Assembly: GCA_050633905.1 (NCBI GenBank)
Contig: JBOEHJ010000020.1
Coordinates: 69,548-133,547, forward strand
DNA length: 64,000 nucleotides
Source of the DNA: JANQPX01 sp050633905
GTDB lineage: Bacteria; Pseudomonadota; Alphaproteobacteria; Geminicoccales; Geminicoccaceae
Direction of reading: 5' to 3'
Each line of letters opens with the position of its first letter. Position 1 is the first letter of the stretch. Below the pieces are notes generated by a model. The model saw only the letters and a list, made by a program, of their open reading frames with translations. It ran no database searches and was not told the DNA's origin. Shown here piece after piece: positions 17,269 to 27,571 of this stretch. The translations under genes and the position numbers were made by a program.

Positions 17269-20200
17269 TCAGGCCTGCTTCGCCGACGCGTCATCACGGG
17301 TGACCTTGATGCTGAGCTTGTCCAACATCTCCTTGGGTACCACCTGCCAGAAATGGCGCTGTTCGAGTTCGAAGTCGGCAAGGAGCCGCTCGGCCGCCTT
17401 GCTCTGAGTGCTCTTGAAGTGGAGGGTGAGGAGTGCTTTGAGCTCGTCGGCGTAGTGACCGACCTCGATCCGCTGATAAATCACCATGTCGCCATTGACC
17501 TTTTCTGCAAAATGTTGATCCGGGTCATAGACGTATGCCATGCCACCGCTCATGCCGGCCCCGAAGTTATCGCCGACAGGGCCAAGGATTACTGCAGCCC
17601 CGCCGGTCATGTATTCGCAGCCATTGTCGCCGCAGCCCTCGACCACCGTCACCGCGCCTGAATTACGCACAGCAAAGCGCTCACCGGCGCGCCCGGCAGC
17701 AAACAGCTTGCCGGCCGTGGCACCATAAAGGCAAGTATTGCCGATGATCGTGTTCTCGGAGGCCACCATCGGGCTTGAGACCAGCGGGCGCACGATGATC
17801 GATCCACCCGACAACCCCTTGCCGACATAGTCGTTGGCATCGCCGAATACTTCGAGACGAAGGCCCTGAACGCCAAAGGCGCCGAGCGACTGACCCGCCG
17901 AGCCGCGCAAGCGAACCGTAATCTGCCCATGGGGCAGCTTGTTCATACCATAGCGCCGGGTGATGTGGGCCGAAAGGCGGGTGCCGACGGCGCGATGCAC
18001 ATTGCGGATATTGTACGCGAGCTGCATTTTCTCGCCAGCTTCGAGCGCTGGTTTGGCATCAACGATCATCTGAGCGTCCAGGCTGTCCGGCACCTCATTC
18101 CGCCCCTCGATCGAGCAGAACCGTGGATAGGACCCTGTGTCCACCTGGGCCAGGATCGGGTTCAGATCGAGATCGTCGAGATCGGCGCTGCCGCGGGAAA
18201 CCTGGCGCAGAAGATCAGCGCGGCCGATTGCATCGTTCAAGGACTTAAGGCCAAGTTCGGCCAGGATTTCTCGGACTTCTTCAGCGATGAAGCTGAAGAG
18301 GTTGACCACCTTGTCAGGCGTGCCCTCAAACTTGGCTCTGAGGTCATCCCGCTGGGTACAGACCCCGACGGGGCAAGTATTGGCGTGGCATTGGCGAACC
18401 ATGATGCAGCCCATGGCGACCAACCCTGCGGTGCCGACGCCATATTCTTCAGCACCCAGCATGGCGGCGATCACCACATCGCGCCCGGTCTTGATACCGC
18501 CATCGGTTCGGAGCACGACGCGGTGACGAAGGCGGTTCAGGGTCAGCACTTGGTTGACCTCGGAAAGCCCCATCTCCCAGGGCGTGCCAGCATATTTAAT
18601 CGAGGTCTGCGGGCTCGCACCCGTGCCGCCGGAATGGCCTGAGACTAGGATCACATCCGCTTTCGCCTTGGCAACACCGGCAGCGATCGTACCGATGCCA
18701 GCTTCGGAGACCAGCTTCACGCAGACTTTGGCGTCAGGGTTGATCTGCTTAAGATCATAGATCAGCTGGGCCAAATCCTCGATCGAATAGATATCGTGAT
18801 GGGGTGGCGGCGAAATCAGGGTGACGCCTTCGGTCGAGTGGCGAAGGGCGGCGATCTCGGCGGTGACCTTGAAGCCAGGTAGCTGCCCCCCTTCGCCAGG
18901 TTTTGCGCCCTGCGCAACCTTGATCTCAAGCTCACGACAGGCGTTCAGATATTCCGCGGTGACGCCGAAGCGGCCGGAGGCCACCTGCTTGATCGAGGAA
19001 TTGGCGTTGTCGCCATTGGCGCGCGGGGTGAAACGTTCCTTAGCTTCGCCGCCCTCGCCGCTATCGGCTTTGGCACCAATCCGGTTCATGGCGATGGTGA
19101 GGGTCTCATGGGCCTCGGGGCTAAGGGCACCCAAGGACATGCCCGGTGTGACGAAGCGTTTTCGAATCTCGGTGATGCTCTCGACCTCATCTAGCGAAAC
19201 CGCTTGCTGGTTGGCATCGAAGCCCATGAGATCACGAATGGCGACGGGCTCGGCCCCATCGATCGCCGCTGAGTATTTCTTGAAGGCAGCATAACTGTCG
19301 GTGGCGACGGCGTGTTGGAGCTGGTGGATGGCAGGGCCTTCGAGGGCATGTTGCTCGCCACCCTTTCTAAAGCGATAGAGCCCACCGATCTCGAGCGGCG
19401 TTTCCTCCTCCTCGAACGCGCGCTGATGAAGGGCCAGGACCTTGTTGGAAATACCTGCGAGTCCGATTCCCGAAATCCGCGTGATCAGTCCTGGGAAATA
19501 CTCGGCACAAAGGGAGCGAGAAAGGCCGACGGCCTCAAAGTTGTAGCCGCCGCGATAGGAGCTGATGATNNATGCCCATCTTGGACATGATCTTCAAGAG
19601 CCCTTGCCCCACGGCTTCCTTGAAGCGTTCCAGGCACTCTTCCAGAGAAAAATTCGGGAACAATCCCCGGCTGTAACGATCAGCGATGGTGGCTTCGGCG
19701 AGATAGGCATTGACCGTCGTTGCGCCCACCCCGACCAGCACAGCGACATGATGAACGTCGAGACATTCACCGGTGCAAACGACGATCGAGCTGAAGCTTC
19801 GAAGGCCTTCTTCCACCAGATGACTATGCACCGCACCGGTTGCCAAGATCATCGGCACGGGTGCCCGGTCATGGTTGATGCCGCGATCGTCCAGAACGAT
19901 ATGACCGCGCCCTTCGCGCACCGCGTCTTCCGCTTCCGTGCGGATACGCTGCAGTGCATCGCGAAGGGCGATCGAGCCACCTTCAACGGCAAAGGTGCAA
20001 TCGATTATCGTCGCGCGCTCGCCGTAATGCTCCCTAAAAGCCAATAGATCCGTGGTCAGCATGAGTGGTGATTTCAGCTGCAGGATTTTGGTCTGACTTG
20101 GGGCCTGGTCATAAACATTGCCGAGATTGCCGAGCCTGGTTTTCAAACTCATCACTCGGTATTCGCGCAACGGATCGATGGGCGGGTTGGTCACCTGGCT

Positions 20201-21823
20201 GAATTGCTGACGAAAGAAATGGTGCAGCCCGCGATAGCGCCTGGACAGCACGGCCATCGGGGTATCATCGCCCATGGACCCGAGCGCTTCCTTGGCATCA
20301 AGAACCATCGGCGCCAAGATCAGCTCCAGATCCTCCATGGTCACACCGAACAGATTTTGCCGTTGTTTGAGCTCAGCACGCTCATAGCTGATGGGCTCGA
20401 AATCCCGCTTGGCGACACTGTCTTCGAGATGCGTAATGCCCTTCACCCATTGGCTATAGGGCTTCTCGTCGGCAAGGTGATCCTTCAGCTCGCAATCATG
20501 GTAGAAAATACCGTGCTGCAGATCGATCCCGATCATCTCACCCGGCCCAACCCGCCCTTTTTCCTTAATGACATGGCCGGTCAAGGGCACCATGCCGGTC
20601 TCGGAGCCGACGATCAGCAAATCATCATCAGTCCTGCTGTAACGCAAGGGACGCAACCCATTGCGGTCCATGCCGCCGATCACCCAACGACCGTCGCAGG
20701 CGACGATGCCAGCCGGCCCATCCCAGGGCTCCATCACACAGTTGCAATAATTAAAAAGATCCCGATGAGGTTCAGGCATGGTGATCTTGCTCGCCCAGGC
20801 CGGCGGGATCAGGAGTGTTTTGGTGAGCGGCAGGGACCGGCCCGCCTGAACCAGGGCTTCGACCACGGCGTCAAGGGCGGCACTATCCGAGCTGCCTGCC
20901 TGGACGATCGGCTTCACATCCTCGTTGTGATCGCCGAAAGCCGGCGCAAACATCCGGGTTTCGTGGCTCTTCATCCAGTTCAGATTGCCGCGGAGGGTGT
21001 TGATCTCACCATTATGGGCAAGCATCCGGAAAGGCTGGGCGAGCTTCCAGGACGGCCAAGTATTGGTCGAATAGCGCTGGTGAAAAACGGCAAAGTTGGA
21101 GACGAAGCGATCATCGAGCAGATCGGGATAGAACACCGAAAGCTGCTCGGCGAGAAACAGACCTTTGTAGATGAGTGAGCGGCAGGACAACGAGCAGATA
21201 TAGAATTCGTTCAGGTTCTCAGCGAGCACCTGACGCTCGATCCGGCGACGAATGATGAAGAGATCGCGTTCGAATGCATCGTCGCGGTCGCCCTCCTCTT
21301 CATCGGATTTCGGATTGCCCACCATGATCTGCTCGATCTCGGGCCGGGTAGCAATCGCCTTCTCGCCGATCACGGACGTATCGACCGGCACCTGACGCCA
21401 GCCAAGAATGCTGTAGCCGAAGCGCAGAATTTCCGTCTCGACAATGGTGCGGCAGCGTTCTTGGGCTGCAAAATCCGTGCGTGGTAGAAACACCATGCCA
21501 ACAGCGATGCGGCCATCGACATCCTTGGCGCCGTGCAGCTGATCGAGGAAGAAATCTTGGGGAATCTCGAGATAGATGCCAGCACCGTCGCCGGTTTTGC
21601 CATCGGCATCGACGGCACCCCGATGCCAAACAGCTTTTAGCGCATCGATCGCCGCCACCACCACATCGCGGCGCTGCCGGCCATCGATCGCCGCGACAAA
21701 ACCGACCCCGCAGGCATCCCGCTCGTCGCCTCGGTCATACATGCCATGGGCTTCGAGATACGCCGCATCCCTCTTGTAGTCCTCAAACGCATGTTCGGCA
21801 TCAGTGACAGGAGCGTGGCTCAT
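17269..21823 (-). CDS. gltB: Glutamate synthase (NADPH) large subunit, interrupted by an assembly gap
   Basis: Glutamate synthase alpha subunit makes glutamate from glutamine and 2-oxoglutarate with GltD. The class-II amidotransferase cysteine is Cys38, in GDERDACGVGF; earlier residues would be cleaved. The central and FMN-binding regions follow, with the 3Fe-4S cysteines in RQCHANTCPVGVCTQ, and a C-terminal beta-helix (GGSIIVRPL, GNTCLYGAT). The upstream part reads to SKMG at 19572 and the downstream part resumes as ISSYRGGYNFEAVG in another frame. Two Ns at 19570-19571 lie exactly between them, and the total length is not a multiple of three. The gene is most likely intact in the organism, missing a few bases here. 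The total of about 1,517 residues is normal. gltD lies upstream on the same strand with a gap of 51 bases. Confidence 0.93.
19570..19571. other. Assembly gap (two undetermined bases) inside gltB
   Basis: The only Ns in the window. Family members usually read SKMGIS-x-ISSYRGG here, so at least some bases are missing beyond the two Ns. Confidence 0.95.
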
Positions 21824-21874
21824 GATGACTATCCCAATAACAGCACGGCGAACCGCCGTGGCAGGAAGATCGAG

Positions 21875-23332
21875 TTAAGAAGCGGTCGCGACGGCGGGCG
21901 CCGTTTCGATCGGCAGGACCGACTTCTTCTTCAAATAATCGTGGATCGAGGCTGCCGCATCGCGGCCATCCTTGACACCCCAGACGACCAGCGAAGCACC
22001 GCGCACGATGTCGCCGCCAGCAAACACGCCATCGATGGGGGTCATCATCGTGTCCCAATCGATCTTGACGGTTCCCCAGCCCGTGACCTTAAGCTCAGGC
22101 TGATTGAAGAGAGCCGGCAGGTCTTCAGGATCGAAACCCAGCGCCTTGATCGCAAGGTCGGCCTCAAGGTTGAAGCTGCTATCCGGGATCGGCTCCGGCC
22201 GCTGGCGACCCGTCGCATCAGGGGCGCCAAGGCGAATACGCACGGCGCGGACCGCCTCGACATCGCCATCGCCCAAGAAGGCTTCAGGGGCGACCTGCCA
22301 AACGAATTCGACCCCCTCTTCCTCGGCATTGGCCACTTCGCGCATGGAGCCGGGCATGTTGACGCGATCGCGCCGGTAGAGGCATTGCACCGAGGCAGCA
22401 CCCTGCCGGACGGCGGTGCGCACGCAGTCCATCGCGGTATCACCGCCACCGATTACCACCACCCGCTTGCCCTCGGCATTCATCGAGCCGTCCTCGAAAA
22501 CCGGAACGTCGTCGCCAAGGCCCTTGCGATTGCTCGCGGTTAGATAGTCCAAAGCCGGGACGATATTACCCAGACCGACGCCTGGGATCGACAAATCGCG
22601 CGCCCGGTAGACGCCGGTACCGATAAAGAGCGCATCATGGCGCCTCTGCAGCTCCTGGAAGGTGATGTCCTTGCCGATATCGACTCCAAGTTCGAAGGCA
22701 ATGCCGCTTTGCAACAGCATGTCCGCCCGCCTGGACACCACATCCTTCTCAAGCTTGAAATTGGGAATGCCGTAGACCAAAAGCCCACCGATCCGGTCAT
22801 AGCGATCATAGATCGTGATCTGATAGCCGAACTTGCGGAGCTGTTCGGCCACCGCGAGACCGGCAGGGCCGGCGCCAATAATGCCGATGGTCTCCGGTCG
22901 CTCAACACGAGGCCGCACCGGTTTCACCCAGCCATTCTCGAAGGCTGTGTCGACGATATGCTTTTCAACAGCGCCGATGGTGACCGATTCGAACCCTTTC
23001 TCGATAACGCAATTGCCTTCGCAAAGGCGATCTTGAGGACAGATGCGGCCGCAAATCTCAGGCATGTTGTTGGTCGCGGATGCCAGCTCGTAGGCCTCTT
23101 CCAGCCTGCCTTCAGCCGTCATCCTCAACCAGTCTGGGATGTTGTTGTGCAAGGGGCAATGCACCTGACAAAAGGGAATGCCACATTGCTCACAGCGGGA
23201 CGCCTGCTCATTGGCGCGCGCCGGATCGAAGTCGTCGTAGATCTCGCGAAAATCCTGCCGCCGGACGTCGGCGCCCCGCTTGTCAGGCATCGTTTTCTCG
23301 ATATCAACGAACTGCATCATTTTGGTTGTCAT
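21875..23332 (-). CDS. gltD: Glutamate synthase (NADPH) small subunit
   Basis: A 485-residue flavoprotein that passes electrons from NADPH to GltB. The N-terminal iron-sulfur cysteines are in CEQCGIPFCQVHCPL and CGRICPQDRLCEGNC. The FAD-binding Rossmann motif is IGIIGAGPAGLAVA, the NAD(P)H-binding one VVVIGGGDTAMDCVR, and the C-terminal FAD motif is DGVFAGGDIVRGASLVVW. ATG 23332 (MTTKMMQFVDIEK) is preferred over an in-frame TTG five codons upstream. It is first in the gltD-gltB order; no separate regulator is adjacent. Confidence 0.96.
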   Translation of the reverse strand: MTTKMMQFVDIEKTMPDKRGADVRRQDFREIYDDFDPARANEQASRCEQCGIPFCQVHCPLHNNIPDWLRMTAEGRLEEAYELASATNNMPEICGRICPQDRLCEGNCVIEKGFESVTIGAVEKHIVDTAFENGWVKPVRPRVERPETIGIIGAGPAGLAVAEQLRKFGYQITIYDRYDRIGGLLVYGIPNFKLEKDVVSRRADMLLQSGIAFELGVDIGKDITFQELQRRHDALFIGTGVYRARDLSIPGVGLGNIVPALDYLTASNRKGLGDDVPVFEDGSMNAEGKRVVVIGGGDTAMDCVRTAVRQGAASVQCLYRRDRVNMPGSMREVANAEEEGVEFVWQVAPEAFLGDGDVEAVRAVRIRLGAPDATGRQRPEPIPDSSFNLEADLAIKALGFDPEDLPALFNQPELKVTGWGTVKIDWDTMMTPIDGVFAGGDIVRGASLVVWGVKDGRDAAASIHDYLKKKSVLPIETAPAVATAS

Positions 23333-23756
23333 GGCATTCCCGCGCAAACTCTCAATCCAAGGCTCAAATAAGCCCGATCATCCACCGTTAAGGAGTCTTC
23401 TCGCCGAAGCCCCTCTTGCCGTGCAAGGCCATGCAGATCAATTTCTATATAGTTCAACGATAACGCTATCAAAACTCGTCTGTCCAGCACATTCCTCCGA
23501 TTAGTTAACATGCTTTACCTTTGTGCCGCAGAAGGAATGAATTTTTCATCCTAGAAATCACCGATATTCTTCATCTCAAAAATTATCGTCCCATTATGGG
23601 ACTATAAAACTAAACCCTATCCTGGACTGCGGCACTTCGCGCGATCGGTTCGTGAAATCATCCGATTGGCGTGCCGGCACGAACTGTGTTACCTGCCGTA
23701 CCGGTTGATCAACGTATCCTCAATGTTAATCGTTAGCGTCCCGCATTAGGAAAACC
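23333..23756. other. Divergent intergenic region gltD / uppP
   Basis: No gene. It is A+T rich near 23450-23630, consistent with promoters in both directions. The only clear structure is the palindrome GTCCCATTATGGGAC at 23588-23602, listed separately. Confidence 0.4.
23588..23602. promoter_or_regulatory. Short perfect palindrome upstream of uppP
   Basis: GTCCCAT and ATGGGAC around a single T, followed by an A+T-rich tract (TATAAAAC). A possible operator; no factor can be named. Confidence 0.3.
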
Positions 23757-24572
23757 ATGACAGAGATCCAAGCCATCGTCCTCGGCCTCGTTCAGGGCCT
23801 TTCCGAATTCCTGCCGATCAGTTCCAGCGGCCATTTGATCCTGGTGCCGCTGGTCACGGGATGGGCGGATCAGGGCATTACCTTCGACGTCGCCGTACAC
23901 ATCGGCAGCCTGGGCGCGGTGCTTTTGTATTTTCGAAAAGACCTGTTCGACATGCTGAAGGGCGTGGGCGACTGGTCGGAGCCAGGGCTGCTCAACCACC
24001 CAGGCCGCCACCTGATCGCCCTGATCGCGGTGGGCACACTGCCGATTATTTTTGGCGGTCTTGCGATCAAATTCTTGATCGGCACCGACAATCTTAGAAA
24101 TGCCTATGTCGTCGGCTGCACCAGTATTTTCTTCGGGTCAGCCCTCTACATCGCCGATCGTATCGGTGCGCGTGAGCGCGGCATCACACAGATGGGCTTC
24201 AAGGATGCGCTGATCATCGGCTGCGCCCAGATTCTGGCCCTGATCCCGGGAACGTCCCGTTCGGGGGTGACGATGACAGCAGCGCGCCTTCTCGGCCTGC
24301 ACCGAGCTGAGGCCGCTCGTTTCTCCTTCCTCCTCTCAATTCCCGCCATCCTCGCCGCCGGCTCCCTGATCACGCTGGAGGTGATGGGTAGCGAAGGCGG
24401 CGAAGGTCTGGACGGCACCGTCATGCTTGGCCTTCTCGCCGCCTTCCTCAGCGCCTGGGCCGCTATCGCATTCCTAATGAACTGGTTGCGAGAAAAGAGC
24501 TTTACGCCGTTCGTGATCTATCGGTTGATTTTGGGCGTGGCGTTGTTGGTTTATGCGTTTATGTCGGGGTGA
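23757..24572 (+). CDS. uppP: Undecaprenyl-diphosphate phosphatase (BacA/UppP)
   Basis: A 271-residue integral membrane phosphatase that recycles undecaprenyl diphosphate, the lipid carrier for peptidoglycan and other envelope polymers. Both active-site signatures are intact: LSEFLPISSSGHLIL near the N-terminus and PGTSRSGVTMTAARLLG near residue 165. Eight hydrophobic helices are readable. ATG 23757 follows an A-rich leader with AGG. Stands alone. Confidence 0.96.
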   Translation: MTEIQAIVLGLVQGLSEFLPISSSGHLILVPLVTGWADQGITFDVAVHIGSLGAVLLYFRKDLFDMLKGVGDWSEPGLLNHPGRHLIALIAVGTLPIIFGGLAIKFLIGTDNLRNAYVVGCTSIFFGSALYIADRIGARERGITQMGFKDALIIGCAQILALIPGTSRSGVTMTAARLLGLHRAEAARFSFLLSIPAILAAGSLITLEVMGSEGGEGLDGTVMLGLLAAFLSAWAAIAFLMNWLREKSFTPFVIYRLILGVALLVYAFMSG

Positions 24573-25194
24573 GGAGGTAACTAGTTGTTGGCAGAACACA
24601 TCAACTGCCTAGCATCAGGCGTTTATCCATCTTCTTAATAGCTCAATCATCTCATGCTCCTGGTGCCACGCCAGGAGTTGAAAGTGAAGAAAAGCACAGA
24701 AGCGGCTGCAAATCCGGAGAGGAAGTTCCCCAAATTAAAAAATGACAAATTCAAACTCTCCTAGCCGATGAAGGCAATTAAGTCAGCTCTAGATGATCGT
24801 GAGTTTCACTTTGCAGCTCGGTCAAAAAGGCTCCGCCAAACAATTTAACGAACGTTTTCAATGCCCTTGAGAGCCTTGAGGTTGATTTTTCAAGTCAAAA
24901 CAAAATAGTTTCGGATTTAGAAAACTGTCATATTGCAAGTTAGCTTTTAATTCTAATCTGTTTTTCTGCACCATCCGATAAGCTTTTTGACGAGTGGTTT
25001 TAGCTAGTATCGGGGAACAGCATACTTCTTCGATATTATATGAAACAGCTTAATTGCCTGAGCGATGATGTAGAATGCCAATCGAATTCTCGCGACTCAA
25101 GACATGAAGAATATTGTAGCGCTGCCTAGCAGAAGCCAAGGCCCCGTTGATCGTTCCATAATCTGATTTTGGTTACTGCTAAAGAAAGCAAGAA
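24573..25194. other. A+T-rich gene-free stretch after uppP
   Basis: About 620 bases, markedly A+T rich compared with its neighbours, without a credible long reading frame. A 26-codon frame with a good ribosome site (24684-24764) is listed separately. After its stop the same frame continues for another 26 codons (from ATG 24768 to a TAA), which suggests decayed coding DNA. No mobile-element ends seen. Confidence 0.4.
24684..24764 (+). CDS. Possible 26-residue peptide or gene remnant
   Basis: GTG 24684 has AGGAG six bases upstream. The product starts with a KKSTEAAANPERKF stretch and ends in KLKNDKFKLS, very basic and without a signal or membrane segment. It stops at TAG 24762; the same frame then reads PMKAIKSALDDREFHFAARS to a TAA. 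It could be a small basic peptide, or the surviving start of a longer gene with a nonsense codon. I have no homologue in mind. Confidence 0.2.
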   Translation: MKKSTEAAANPERKFPKLKNDKFKLS

Positions 25195-25226
25195 GCCCCG
25201 ACCTGACACCACCGCCAAGTCGGGGC
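25195..25226 (-). terminator. Terminator of the symporter gene
   Basis: GCCCCGAC (25195-25202) and GTCGGGGC (25219-25226) pair over eight bases; on the minus strand the stem is followed by TTCTTGCTTTCTTT, a moderately T-rich tail. Confidence 0.6.
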
Positions 25227-25240
25227 CGACGCGCCTCGCG

Positions 25241-26761
25241 TTAGACTTTTTTGATTTCGCCGCTTTTTAGTTTTTCGTGATAGTCGGCGAGGAGGCGTTT
25301 GACTTTGGGCATCAGCATGTAGAGGCCGATGATGTTGGCAATCGCCATGGCGAAGATCATGGCATCGGAGAAGTCGATGACGGCGCCGAGGTTCATGGAG
25401 GCACCGATGACGACGAAGACGCAGAAGATCAGCTTGAAGATGATTTCCTTAACTTGGCCCTCGCCGAACATGTAGGTCCAGGCTTTGAGGCCGTAATAGG
25501 ACCAGGACAGCATGGTGGAAAAGGCGAAGAGGAGGGCAGCTAGCGCCAGGACGTAGCCGAAACCAGAGAAGCTGGAGGTGAAGGCTTTGGCGGTGAGGTC
25601 GATCCCGGTGACACCGCTATCGGGGATCCAGGAATTGGTGATCACGATGACCAGCGAGGTCATGGTGCAGATGACCACCGTGTCGATAAAGGGTTCAAGA
25701 AGGGCAACGTAACCCTCGGTGACCGGATGTTTGGTCTGGACGGCGGCGTGGGCGATGGAGGCTGAGCCGATGCCGGCCTCGTTAGAGAAGGCTGCCCGCT
25801 TAAAACCCTGGATCAGGGCGCCGATCATGCCACCTGCAACCGCTGTCGGAGCGAAAGCACCTGTGATGATCGCGCTGATCGCCGCTGGGACAGCGCCGAT
25901 ATTCAAGAGGATGATCAACAAGGCGACGGCGACATAGATGAGCGCCATGAAGGGCACGACCTTTTCGGTGACCCGCGCGATCGATTTGATGCCACCGATG
26001 ATCACAACACCGACCACGGCCGCCATGATCAGGCCAAAGAGCCAGCCCTTGCCCTCGAAGAACGGGATGATGCTGGAGACCTGGGCAAAGGACTGGTTCG
26101 CCTGAAACATGTTGCCGCCGCCGAGCGCACCGCCGACACAACAAATCGAGAAGAAGATGGCGAGAAACTTGCCAAGCGACGCCTTGCCGTCCTCGGACAG
26201 GCCCTTGGAGAGGTAATACATCGGGCCGCCGGAAATGGTGCCGTCGGGATTGACGTTCCGATAGTGAACGCCAAGCGTACATTCGGTGAATTTGGAGGCC
26301 ATACCGAGGAGACCAGCGAGGATCATCCAAAAGGTGGCGCCAGGGCCGCCGAGATAAACGGCCACACCCACGCCCGCGATATTGCCGAGACCGACCGTGC
26401 CGGAAAGAGCCGTCGCCAGCGCTTGGAAAGGCGTGACCTCACCGGCGTCCTTGGGGTTGAAATAATCGCCGCGCACCAGCTCGATTGAATGCTTGAAGCC
26501 ACGAAACTGGATGAAACCGAAATAGAGGGTGAAGACGACGGCGGCAATCACCAGCCAACCGACGATCAGCGGAAAGTCGGTGCCAAAAAGAGGTACGGAA
26601 TAGAAGACCGTGTTGACGATCGGGTTGACGAAGGGAGCAACAGCGTCACTGATCGCCTGGTCGATGCTAACTTGCCCGGCTGCTTCTTGGGCTTCCTGAG
26701 CGAGGGCGAGTGATGCCGTGAAGGGCAGGCTGAGCGCCGCGGCCGCGATGGGTTTTGTCAT
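25241..26761 (-). CDS. Sodium:alanine (AGCS family) symporter
   Basis: A 506-residue transporter of the alanine or glycine:cation symporter family (AGCS). A signal-like N-terminus (LPFTASLALAQ) is followed by about eleven hydrophobic helices. Family signatures are ATALSGTVGLGNIAGVGVAVYLGGPGA and GFKRAAFSNEAGIGSASIAHAA. ATG 26761 is used; the longer frame begins at TTG. It lies 33 bases downstream of the universal stress protein gene on the same strand, so the two are probably co-transcribed. It imports alanine, glycine or a related amino acid with sodium; the exact substrate is not predictable. Confidence 0.93.
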   Translation of the reverse strand: MTKPIAAAALSLPFTASLALAQEAQEAAGQVSIDQAISDAVAPFVNPIVNTVFYSVPLFGTDFPLIVGWLVIAAVVFTLYFGFIQFRGFKHSIELVRGDYFNPKDAGEVTPFQALATALSGTVGLGNIAGVGVAVYLGGPGATFWMILAGLLGMASKFTECTLGVHYRNVNPDGTISGGPMYYLSKGLSEDGKASLGKFLAIFFSICCVGGALGGGNMFQANQSFAQVSSIIPFFEGKGWLFGLIMAAVVGVVIIGGIKSIARVTEKVVPFMALIYVAVALLIILLNIGAVPAAISAIITGAFAPTAVAGGMIGALIQGFKRAAFSNEAGIGSASIAHAAVQTKHPVTEGYVALLEPFIDTVVICTMTSLVIVITNSWIPDSGVTGIDLTAKAFTSSFSGFGYVLALAALLFAFSTMLSWSYYGLKAWTYMFGEGQVKEIIFKLIFCVFVVIGASMNLGAVIDFSDAMIFAMAIANIIGLYMLMPKVKRLLADYHEKLKSGEIKKV

Positions 26762-26794
26762 GGTCAGTCTCAATATTTGCTGAAGGCCGGGGCG

Positions 26795-27247
26795 TTACGG
26801 AACGACCGTGACTGGCACGGGCGAGGCCTGAACAAGGGTGAGCGCTAGGCTCCCCATCAGGCGGGCGGCGATCGCGGTGGTGCCGGTACGGCCGATGGCG
26901 ATCTGACGGGCTTTCTTCTCCTCGGCGATCTCGCAGAGCAGCTCGCCAGCATGGCCGTGACGAACCTCGCTGGTGACATGGACGCCTTTGGATTTCAGCT
27001 CGTCAAGGATCGGCTGGACGATCGCTTTTGCCCTGGTGAGCTCCTCTTCGCGCCGCTTATGGCGTTCACTGAGCTCGTCAGGCGTGAGAAAGCTGTAGGG
27101 TGACCATTCCAGGACATGGACCAGATGCACTGTCCCTCCGGTCGCCTTGGCCTGATTGGTCACAAATTGGACAGCCCGCTTGGCGGATGCGGTGCCATCA
27201 TAACCGACCAAATAGATGTCGGTATCTTGCTTCTCTACCACAATCAT
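26795..27247 (-). CDS. Universal stress protein (UspA family)
   Basis: A 150-residue UspA-type protein. The N-terminal strand IYLVGYDGTASAKRAVQFV carries the conserved Asp. The C-terminal nucleotide-binding motif reads IAIGRTGTTAIAARLMGSLALTLVQASPVPVTVV, matching G-x2-G-x9-G-(S/T) in outline, so it probably binds ATP. Its position just upstream of the symporter suggests it modulates transport or responds to the same signal (inference). The start ATG 27247 directly follows GGGGA, an unusually tight spacing. Confidence 0.88.
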   Translation of the reverse strand: MIVVEKQDTDIYLVGYDGTASAKRAVQFVTNQAKATGGTVHLVHVLEWSPYSFLTPDELSERHKRREEELTRAKAIVQPILDELKSKGVHVTSEVRHGHAGELLCEIAEEKKARQIAIGRTGTTAIAARLMGSLALTLVQASPVPVTVVP

Positions 27248-27571
27248 TCCCCGATGAATGCCGATCGCGAAATTGCATCGCGGATCGATCTATTGTCGTT
27301 TAGGCCTCCGTTCTAACAAGCGGATACCCCCCATCACCACCACCAACAACAACTAAAACAAGTAAGCAAACCAGAAAGTCGAATGTCATGCACAAATCAG
27401 CTCATAGGAAAATTATGACAAATTTTCCTAGAATGCCATGAATATCATAGAGAACGCTTCATTGAATGCAGAGCCTAGCGGAATTTCAACCAGTCTTTGC
27501 TTGCCGTGCCGGCAAAGCGCCAGCCCCAATCCGGCGGGCAATGCCAAATCGGGGCTGATGATACCGACACG
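27248..27571. other. Intergenic region between the usp operon and maeB
   Basis: 324 bases, no gene. It holds the A+T-rich palindrome at 27405-27430 and, near maeB, a weak stem CAGCCCC (27521-27527) / GGGGCTG (27551-27557) that may end the maeB transcript but lacks a T-run. Confidence 0.35.
27405..27430. promoter_or_regulatory. Ten-base inverted repeat, operator candidate
   Basis: TAGGAAAATT (27405-27414) and AATTTTCCTA (27421-27430) are perfect inverted arms with six bases between (ATGACA). It lies about 160 bases upstream of the stress-protein start; there is no T-tract, so it is not a terminator. Confidence 0.45.

Noticed and set aside
20204..21178. A 324-codon open frame opposite gltB
   Set aside because: Antisense to a conserved enzyme, no ribosome site, no recognisable protein.
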